A program made the position numbers and the translations under genes. The notes beneath the pieces are model-generated. The model had not been told where the DNA came from. It saw only the letters and a list, made by a program, of their open reading frames with translations, and ran no database searches. A stretch of DNA of 64,000 nucleotides from positions 1-64,000 of the forward strand of contig JANQAK010000005.1 in NCBI GenBank assembly GCA_024707075.1, given 5' to 3'. The DNA is from Afipia sp. (GTDB lineage: Bacteria > Pseudomonadota > Alphaproteobacteria > Rhizobiales > Xanthobacteraceae). This document shows positions 58,162-64,000 of this stretch, in pieces; within the stretch, counting starts at the first letter, position 1; each line of letters starts with the position of its first letter.

Positions 58162-58551
58162 TTGCTCGACAGTGCCGCCGTGTGCATTCGCACGCTTTTG
58201 GTTTTCGTTTTTATTTCTGCTTTTGCCGTTCATCTGATCGCAGCGCCGGCCTTCGCAGCCGGTGCGCTGGCGATCGGCAAGTGCGGCGCCTATGGCCAAG
58301 CCTTCGACTATCCGGCGGAGCAGGGCGCACGCAGCGCCGCTCTCAAGCAGTGCAAGGGTGATTGTAGCGCTGTGACCATGAAGCGCGCCTGTGTCGCGCT
58401 GTCGCTCGACATGACCAAGCCGTGCGGCGCGCACGGCTATGCGGTCGCGCCGCGCATTTCCAGCGCGCTGAACGAGGCGATGAAGAAGTGCTACGCGTTC
58501 GGCGGCAAGGAATGCGTCATCCGCGCCTGGGCATGTGATGCCCGGGGCTGA
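58162..58551 (+). CDS. DUF4189-domain secreted small protein
   Basis: 129 residues from a TTG at 58162 behind GGGAGGGG. A signal peptide (LLVFVFISAFAVHLIAAPAFA) precedes a DUF4189-like domain with several cysteines (GKCGAYGQAFDY, LKQCKGDCSAVTMKRAC, KKCYAFGGKECVIRAWAC). The Cys pattern suggests a disulfide-bonded periplasmic domain. The function is unknown. It is not part of the preceding operon by spacing (93 bp), but has the same direction. Confidence 0.8.
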   Translation: MLDSAAVCIRTLLVFVFISAFAVHLIAAPAFAAGALAIGKCGAYGQAFDYPAEQGARSAALKQCKGDCSAVTMKRACVALSLDMTKPCGAHGYAVAPRISSALNEAMKKCYAFGGKECVIRAWACDARG

Positions 58552-58650
58552 GACTGGCGCGGATTCCCTCCGTGGGGCACAGAAGTCATTTTAATATGTA
58601 GTCCAATGCTTTGCGCGATTTCTACACAGGCCGGTATTTCATCTTGAAAA

Positions 58651-58668
58651 TGACTGACCAGTCAGTCA
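58651..58668. promoter_or_regulatory. Palindromic operator for the adjacent TetR regulator
   Basis: TGACTGACCAGTCAGTCA has perfect 8-bp inverted arms (TGACTGAC and GTCAGTCA) around CA. It ends 10 bases before the TetR start, inside the leader of the operon, as expected for an autoregulated TetR-family repressor. Confidence 0.8.
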
Positions 58669-58677
58669 AAATGATGC

Positions 58678-59385
58678 GTGCCTAAAATCTCGCTGATCGA
58701 TAACCGTCCCTCAAAGGATAAGTCTAGGCGCAGCGCGAAAGCGTCGCCTGGTCGCGCTTCGATGACACGGCGTCCGTCCAAGCGCGCGATCGGCGCGACG
58801 GAGCGGCGCGCCGCGATCATCGCGGCGGGTCTCGACGAATTCACCGCCAAGGGATTTGCCGCGACGCGCCTCGACGATGTGGCCAAGCGCGCGGGCGTCG
58901 CCAAGGGCACGATCTACCTCCACTTCAAGGACAAGGAAGCGCTGTTTCAGGAGCTTGTGCGCACCGCGCTCGGGCCGCTGATCGTGCGGGTTTCAAACCC
59001 GCCGATCGGTGAGGGCGCGGGATCGGCACGCGCGGCGATGGAGGCGCTGGCAGGCATCTTCGTCAGCGACGTCATCGGGACGAAGCGCGGCGACATCCTG
59101 CGTCTGATTATTTCCGAGGGCACGCGCTTTCCGTCGCTGGCGGAGTTCTACTATCGCGAGGTAGTCGCCCAGGGCATCGCCGGGATGCGCAAGCTGATCG
59201 AATACGGCGTCGCGCGCGGCGAGATTCGCAATCCGGGTTTGGCGGAATTTCCACAATTGCTGTTCTCGCCGCTCGTTGTCGCGGTGATCTGGCAGGGCCT
59301 GTTCGGCAAGCACGCGCCGATCGATGCCGCGACGATGCTGCGTGTTCATCTTGATTCCATTTTTGGTGAAGGGAAAGCGGCATGA
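58678..59385 (+). CDS. TetR-family transcriptional regulator of the ABC exporter operon
   Basis: 235 residues from a GTG at 58678. The N-terminal HTH is RRAAIIAAGLDEFTAKGFAA followed by TRLDDVAKRAGVAKGTIYLH, a classic TetR motif. About 40 extra basic residues precede the HTH and may reflect a later true start, for example the Met in SMTRRPSKRA. The C-terminal ligand domain suggests an AcrR-like drug sensor. It starts an operon with an HlyD adaptor, ABC ATPase and permease, and overlaps the adaptor gene by 4 bases (ATGA). The operator lies right upstream. Confidence 0.9.
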   Translation: MPKISLIDNRPSKDKSRRSAKASPGRASMTRRPSKRAIGATERRAAIIAAGLDEFTAKGFAATRLDDVAKRAGVAKGTIYLHFKDKEALFQELVRTALGPLIVRVSNPPIGEGAGSARAAMEALAGIFVSDVIGTKRGDILRLIISEGTRFPSLAEFYYREVVAQGIAGMRKLIEYGVARGEIRNPGLAEFPQLLFSPLVVAVIWQGLFGKHAPIDAATMLRVHLDSIFGEGKAA

Positions 59386-60155
59386 TTGCGTCGCGAAACG
59401 TGATGCGGGCTTTTGTTCTGTCCGCGGTGCTTGTCGCCCTGGCCGGATGCGGTGAATCGAAAAATCCCGGTTATCAGGGCTGGATCGAGGCCGATCTGAT
59501 CTTCGTCAGCCCTGACGAGCAGGGACGTGTGGTCAAGCTCAATGTGCGCGAGGGCGATCAGGTCAAGGTGGGCGATCCGCTCTATGCGGTCGATGACGAT
59601 CTGCAACAGGCCAATCTGAACCAGAGCAACGCGACGCTGGCGAATGCGCAGCAGGCTTACGATCGCGCGGCCAGCCTCAGCAAGACCGGCTCCGGCACGC
59701 AGGCAAATTTCGATTCCGCGCTGGCTTCGCTGCGCGTCGCCGAGGCGCAGGTGAATACCTCGCAGACACGGCTGGCACGGCGGCGCATGAACGCGCCCAT
59801 CGCCGGCACAATTCAGCAGATCTATTTCCGCGAAGGTGAAACCGTTCCGGCGCAGCGGCCGGTGATCTCCATCCTGCCGCCGGGCAACATGAAGGTGCGT
59901 TTCTTCGTGCCGGAGCCGGAATTGCCGAAGCTCAAGGTCGGCGAGGACGTGCGCGTCACCTGCGACGGCTGCGCCACAGACCTTGTGGCGAAAATCTACT
60001 TCATCGCCACCACGGCCGAATATACGCCGCCGGTGATCTACAGCCTCGATGAGCGATCGAAGCTGGTCTATCTGATCCAGGCGCGGCCGAACAAGCCCGA
60101 CAGTCTGCGCGTCGGGCAGCCCGTCAGCATCTTTACCGTCGGCAAGACGCCGTGA
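59382..60155 (+). CDS. HlyD-family adaptor lipoprotein of an ABC exporter
   Basis: 257 residues. The signal peptide ends with a lipobox (VALAGCGESKN), so it is probably a lipoprotein. The adaptor shows the lipoyl half DEQGRVVKLNVREGDQVKVG, a short coiled-coil hairpin (about residues 78-130), and the second lipoyl half NAPIAGTIQQIYFREGETVP. It resembles YbhG-type partners of ABC-2 exporters. It is followed by the ATPase with a 4-base overlap. Confidence 0.9.
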   Translation: MIASRNVMRAFVLSAVLVALAGCGESKNPGYQGWIEADLIFVSPDEQGRVVKLNVREGDQVKVGDPLYAVDDDLQQANLNQSNATLANAQQAYDRAASLSKTGSGTQANFDSALASLRVAEAQVNTSQTRLARRRMNAPIAGTIQQIYFREGETVPAQRPVISILPPGNMKVRFFVPEPELPKLKVGEDVRVTCDGCATDLVAKIYFIATTAEYTPPVIYSLDERSKLVYLIQARPNKPDSLRVGQPVSIFTVGKTP

Positions 60156-61093
60156 GCAGCTCAACCGCACCGTCCGACATCGCAATCGACGTCCGTAACC
60201 TGTCGAAATCGTTCGATGGCCGGGAGGTGGTGCATGACCTTTCGATGCAGGTGAAGCGCGGCACGATCTACGGCTTCCTCGGGCCGAATGGCTCCGGCAA
60301 GACCACGACCATCCGCATGCTGTGCGGCCTGCTGACGCCCGACAGCGGCGAGGGCAGGTGCCTCGGCTACGACATCCGGCGCGACGCCGACAAGATCAAG
60401 CGTCTGGTCGGCTACATGACGCAGCGCTTCAGTCTCTATCAGGATCTGTCGGTGCGTGAGAATCTGGAATTCGTGGCGCGGCTCTATGGCGTGAGCGATC
60501 CGCGCGGTGCCGCGCGCGAGATGATCAAGCGTCTCGGTCTTACCGGACGCGACGAGCAGCTCGCAGGCGAACTGTCAGGCGGTTGGAAGCAGCGCCTTGC
60601 GCTGGGCGCCTGTACGTTGCCGAGCCCGCAATTGCTGCTGCTCGACGAGCCGACCGCCGGTGTCGATCCCAAGGCGCGGCGCGAATTCTGGAGCGAGATC
60701 CATGCACTCGCTGCCGAAGGGCTGACCGTGCTGGTCTCGACGCATTACATGGACGAGGCCGAGCGCTGCCACGAGATTGCTTATATCGCTTATGGCAATC
60801 TGCTGGCGCACGGCACCGTTGAAGACGTCATCGCCAAATCCGCGCTGACGACCTACACGGTCACCGGCGGGGACCTCAACAAGCTGACAACGGAGCTGAC
60901 TGATAAGCCCGGCATCGACATGGTCGCGCCGTTCGGCAACAGTCTTCATGTCTCCGGGCGCGATGCTTCTGCGCTGGAAGCGGCCATCGCGCCGTACAGG
61001 TCCGCCGGCGACATGGTCTGGCACCGGTCCGAACCGTCGCTTGAAGACGTCTTTATCGAGTTGATGGGCCGCTCGAAGGATAATTTCCAATGA
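60152..61093 (+). CDS. ABC-2 type exporter, ATP-binding protein
   Basis: 313 residues. Walker A LGPNGSGKTTTIRML, signature ELSGGWKQRLALGA, and Walker B LLLLDEPTAGVDPKARR are all intact. The C-terminal domain, about 80 residues, is the usual accessory region. A single ATPase domain is present, unlike the fused YbhF. It overlaps both neighbours by 4 bases, showing operon structure. Confidence 0.94.
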   Translation: MSSSTAPSDIAIDVRNLSKSFDGREVVHDLSMQVKRGTIYGFLGPNGSGKTTTIRMLCGLLTPDSGEGRCLGYDIRRDADKIKRLVGYMTQRFSLYQDLSVRENLEFVARLYGVSDPRGAAREMIKRLGLTGRDEQLAGELSGGWKQRLALGACTLPSPQLLLLDEPTAGVDPKARREFWSEIHALAAEGLTVLVSTHYMDEAERCHEIAYIAYGNLLAHGTVEDVIAKSALTTYTVTGGDLNKLTTELTDKPGIDMVAPFGNSLHVSGRDASALEAAIAPYRSAGDMVWHRSEPSLEDVFIELMGRSKDNFQ

Positions 61094-62239
61094 GCGACAC
61101 CAATCTCACCAGCGGCGGCTTTTTCCGGATTCTGGCAGCGCACCTATGCGATGCTGGTCAAGGAATTTCTCCAGTTGCGCCGCGACCGGGTGTCGTTCGC
61201 GATGATCGTGATACTGCCGATCATGCAGCTTCTGCTGTTCGGTTATGCCATCAACACCACGCCGCGCAATTTGCCGACGGCGGTGTTGTTGCAGGAGGAC
61301 AGCGATCTCGGACGCTCTATCCTCAAGGCTCTTCAGAACACGGCGTATTTCCACTTTACCCGCGAAGTTCATACCGTGGCGGAGTTCGACGCCCTGCTGG
61401 AGTCCGGCAAGGTTCTGTTCGGTGTCGAAATTCCGCGCGGTTTCGAGCGCGGGGTTCGGCGCGGCGAGAGACCCGCGCTGCTGGTGGCGGCGGATGCCAC
61501 CGATCCGGTGGCGGCAGGATCGGCCCTGGGCGCGCTCGGTCAGGTGATGCAGACGGCGCTCCAGCACGATCTGTTCGTCGGCGATCCGCCGTCGATGCCG
61601 TTCGAGATTCGCGCCCATGCGCGCTACAATCCGGCGGCGGAATCGCGCTTGAACATCGTGCCGGGTCTGGTCGGGACCATCCTGACCATGACGATGCTGA
61701 TCTTCACCGCGCTGTCGGTGACGCGCGAGATCGAGCGCGGCACGATGGAAAACCTGCTGGCGATGCCGATCACGCCGATCGAGGTGATGCTCGGCAAGAT
61801 CATCCCCTACGTCCTTGTCGGATTCCTCCAGGCCTCCATCATCATCGGCATCGGGCACTTTCTGTTCAAGGTGCCTATCCTCGGCAGTCTTGCGATGCTG
61901 GCGCTGCTCTCCACGCTGTTCATCGGGGCCAATTTGTCGATCGGCTATACGTTCTCCACCATCGCGCAGAACCAGCTTCAGGCGATGCAGATGACGATGA
62001 TGTTTTTTCTGCCGAACATCCTGCTGTCGGGCTTCATGTTTCCCTTCGCGGGGATGCCGGTCTGGGCGCAGTGGATCGGCGAGGGGCTGCCGCTGACCCA
62101 TTACATCCGCATCGTGCGCGCCATCATGCTGAAAGGAGCCACGCTGCAAAACCTGCAATACGACGCCATCGCGCTCTTCGTGCTGATGCTGGTGGCCATG
62201 ACGATTGCGATCACGCGATTCCGCCGCACGCTGGATTGA
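61090..62239 (+). CDS. ABC-2 type exporter permease, probably frameshifted near its start
   Basis: The expected ATG at 61090 overlaps the ATPase stop (ATGA) and starts MSDTNLTSGGFFRI, but then leaves the frame. The next frame gives WQRTYAMLVKEFLQLRRDRV from 61133 and continues for the full permease to 62239. One extra base lies at 61129-61132 (CGGATTCTGG for a likely CGGATCTGG). The rest has an intact ABC2 membrane domain (FAMIVILPIMQLLLFGYAIN, then SVTREIERGTMENLLAMPIT, and five more helices). An internal ATG at 61151 could restart translation, though without a ribosome binding site. Confidence 0.88.
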
Positions 62240-62247
62240 GGCTTCCG

Positions 62248-63534
62248 CTATGCGGCGGTCGCAATCGGCGTTGCGCTGCGCCGGAGCAGCAACACGGCAG
62301 CCGCCGCGATGATGCAAAGCACACCCGCCGCGAAGAACGCCGGCAGATAGCTCTCCAGCAGCGTTCGCGTGAGACCCGCTCCGAACGCGGCCGTTGCCGA
62401 GCCGAACTGATGGCCGACGAAAATCCAGCCGAACACCATCGCGGCGCGTTCCGGGCCGAAATGCCTGGCCGTCAGCTTCACCGTCGGGGGAACGGTCGCG
62501 ATCCAGTCGAGACCGTAGAACATGGCGAAAATCGACAGCCCGTAGAATGAGAAGTCGGTGAACGGCAGGAACAGCAGCGACAGCCCGCGCAGGCCGTAAT
62601 ACCAGAACAGCAGCCAGCGGTTGTCGTAGCGGTCCGACAGCCAGCCCGAGGCGATGGTGCCGAAGAAATCGAAGATGCCCATGGCTGCGAGCAGGCTTGC
62701 GGATGTCGTCGCGGGAATGCCGAAATCGGCGCACATCGGAATGAGGTGAGTCTGCACCAGCCCATTGGTGCTGGCGCCGCAGATGAAGAATGTGCCGAAC
62801 AGAATCCAGAACACGCGGGTCCGCGAAGCATCGCGCAGGGCCATGAACGCGCTCGACACGATGGAGGTCGCCGGAGGTGCTGCGGGAACAGGCGGTATGC
62901 CGTTGTCTCCAAATGGCCGCAGTCCGAGATCGGATGGCCGGTCACGCATGAACAGCAGCACCGCCACGGCGGTCAGGGCGAGCATCACGCACATCAGGCC
63001 CATGGCCGTGCGCCAGCCGAATGTTTCGGTGAGGTAGGCCAGGATGGGAAGGAAGATGAGCTGGCCGGTCGCGGTGCTGGCTGCAAAAACTCCGACCACC
63101 AATCCCCTGCGGGCGGTGAACCAGCGTGTTGCGACGGTGGCTCCGAGTACCATCGCGGTCATCCCGGTGCCGAAACCGACGACAAAACCCCAGAGCAAGA
63201 TAAGGTGCCACGCCTGTGTCATGGCCAGCGATGCGACCAGTCCCGCCACGATGATTGCCAGCGCCGAGACCACGACGTTGCGCAATCCGAAGCGCGCCAT
63301 CAGTGCGGCCGCGAAAGGCGCCATCAGACCGAACAGCAACAGGCGGATCGACAGCGCAGAGGATATCTGCGTTGTGGTCCAGCCGAATTCCTTCTCGAGC
63401 GGCAGAATGAACACGCCCGGCGCGCCGACCGAGGCAGAGCTGATGAGCGACGTAAGAAACGTCACGGCGACCATCACCCAGCCATAGTGAATATCTCGCG
63501 TGGCAAGGCGCGCGGAAACCCAGGAAGAAATCAT
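62248..63534 (-). CDS. MFS transporter, probably 12 TM
   Basis: 428 residues from the ATG at 63534, with a GGGACA site 6 bases upstream. It is an MFS protein: YGWVMVAVTFLTSLISSASV in helix 1, LLLFGLMAPFAAALMARFG and the RDRPSDLGLRPFG loop between the two halves. The sequence resembles monocarboxylate/oxalate-type (OFA/MCT) MFS carriers. The substrate is unknown. It is convergent with the ABC permease, with 8 bp between stops. Confidence 0.88.
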   Translation of the reverse strand: MISSWVSARLATRDIHYGWVMVAVTFLTSLISSASVGAPGVFILPLEKEFGWTTTQISSALSIRLLLFGLMAPFAAALMARFGLRNVVVSALAIIVAGLVASLAMTQAWHLILLWGFVVGFGTGMTAMVLGATVATRWFTARRGLVVGVFAASTATGQLIFLPILAYLTETFGWRTAMGLMCVMLALTAVAVLLFMRDRPSDLGLRPFGDNGIPPVPAAPPATSIVSSAFMALRDASRTRVFWILFGTFFICGASTNGLVQTHLIPMCADFGIPATTSASLLAAMGIFDFFGTIASGWLSDRYDNRWLLFWYYGLRGLSLLFLPFTDFSFYGLSIFAMFYGLDWIATVPPTVKLTARHFGPERAAMVFGWIFVGHQFGSATAAFGAGLTRTLLESYLPAFFAAGVLCIIAAAAVLLLRRSATPIATAA

Positions 63535-63657
63535 TGCTTGTCCCAAGAGGAGGAGGGAATGTCTGATACATCTTTTATGGCATGATCTAAATCATACCAT
63601 CCAACAATTGGTGTTCGATTCGCGTATGTCTACGAAAGTCTAACTGACCATTCTGGG

Positions 63658-64000
63658 TCATCGGCGCGTGAGCAGACTGACGCGTCCGTAAAGCCCGGAA
63701 CGGTGGCTGTTATCCTCGACATAGCCCGCGCCCAGCGTCCATTCAAAGGCGGCGGTCCTGAACGACGTCAGGTGCGCGCCGATCCGGTACTGGCGATAGA
63801 CCTGATCGCCGGATGTCTCGATCTCGGGGCCGGTCCAGAAGCGATCCATGACGCGCCATCCGGCCGCGCCGCGCACGCCGAACGTGGTGCCGATGGTGGA
63901 GCCCGAGATGGACGCCGCCACCATGATCGCCGATGTCGGCTCCCACCACAGATCCGCGCCGACGCGCAGACCGGCCTGGTTGCCGCGCAGACTGTTGCCG
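63658..64000 (-). CDS. Cellulose biosynthesis protein BcsS-like, C-terminal part (5' end outside window)
   Basis: The frame is open from the right edge of the window to the stop at 63658. It gives about 113 residues: GNQAGLRVGADLWWEPTSAI, then VYRQYRIGAHLTSFRTAAFE and GAGYVEDNSHRSGLYGRVSL. The alternating aromatic beta-strand pattern and the closing GLYGR fit BcsS, an outer membrane-type protein of alphaproteobacterial cellulose loci. The match is from memory of the family. No other bcs gene is visible. Confidence 0.6.
   Translation of the reverse strand, partial: GNSLRGNQAGLRVGADLWWEPTSAIMVAASISGSTIGTTFGVRGAAGWRVMDRFWTGPEIETSGDQVYRQYRIGAHLTSFRTAAFEWTLGAGYVEDNSHRSGLYGRVSLLTRR

Noticed and set aside
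61090..62550. 486-codon frame beginning at the proper start of the ABC permease
   Set aside because: After the first 14 residues it runs out of frame through the permease gene and gives an Arg/His-rich shadow; the true membrane domain is in the next frame.

Overview
The window is about 64 kb of GC-rich chromosomal DNA from an alphaproteobacterium of the order Hyphomicrobiales (Rhizobiales), most likely the Bradyrhizobium/Afipia/Rhodopseudomonas/Nitrobacter group. The basis is gene content and order: recA-gcv-alaS-icd, purC-purS-purQ-purL-bolA-grxD-rpsD-murI, a liv operon carrying a DUF6867 gene, pcaB next to a cox-type cluster, and a BcsS-like protein. Genes are tightly packed, GTG/TTG starts are frequent, and several families of REP-like palindromes lie between genes. 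The taxonomic call is inference from protein resemblance; no database was searched. I see no tRNA, rRNA, transposase, prophage or CRISPR array.

Layout. 1-5.3 kb: the recA 3' end, then a minus-strand gcvT-gcvH-gcvP operon (glycine cleavage) led by a tandem glycine riboswitch. 5.6-11.7 kb: alaS, a frameshifted KefB/YbaL-type antiporter and icd. 12.0-15.0 kb: an array of short quasi-palindromes spaced exactly 21 bp apart, then an emrAB-type efflux operon. 15.2-17.4 kb: a TrmJ-type RNA methyltransferase fused to a DUF559 domain, a secreted GlcG/HbpS-like protein and the F1-ATPase inhibitor zeta subunit. 17.6-29.2 kb: a purine block (purC, purS, purQ, purL) followed by bolA and grxD, with other genes interleaved: a globin-coupled chemoreceptor, a thioesterase, DUF427, LtrA and the ergothioneine genes egtB/egtD. 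29.3-39.0 kb: two paralogous secreted serine hydrolases, rpsD, a cupin, murI, a MOSC protein, purB, a large secreted alpha/beta hydrolase and rpe. 39.3-47.6 kb: a secreted EF-hand protein, a P1/DmpA-type peptidase, ccdA and a branched-chain amino acid ABC transporter operon (livHMGF, DUF6867, substrate-binding protein). 47.9-51.1 kb: a tiny PGQQ-repeat protein, a membrane protein, pcaD and pcaB. 51.3-58.1 kb: a cox/xanthine-dehydrogenase-type molybdoenzyme cluster (coxG, coxS, coxM, coxD, coxE, two XdhC genes, MocA-type cofactor fusion) with no catalytic large subunit. 58.2-64 kb: a DUF4189 protein, a TetR-controlled HlyD/ABC exporter whose permease is frameshifted, an MFS transporter and the 3' part of a bcsS-like gene.

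How the parts work together: glycine cleavage, purine synthesis and the IDH/RPE enzymes are core metabolism. BolA-GrxD (Fe-S handling) and EgtB/EgtD (ergothioneine) form a thiol/redox group. PcaB/PcaD belong to the protocatechuate branch of beta-ketoadipate catabolism. The cox-like cluster has every accessory function for maturing a Mo-CODH-family enzyme but lacks its active-site subunit here.

The observations most worth following are the 21-bp helically phased array, the cox cluster without coxL, the TrmJ-DUF559 fusion, the soluble globin-coupled chemoreceptor among the pur genes, and two single-base insertions that break otherwise intact transporter genes.
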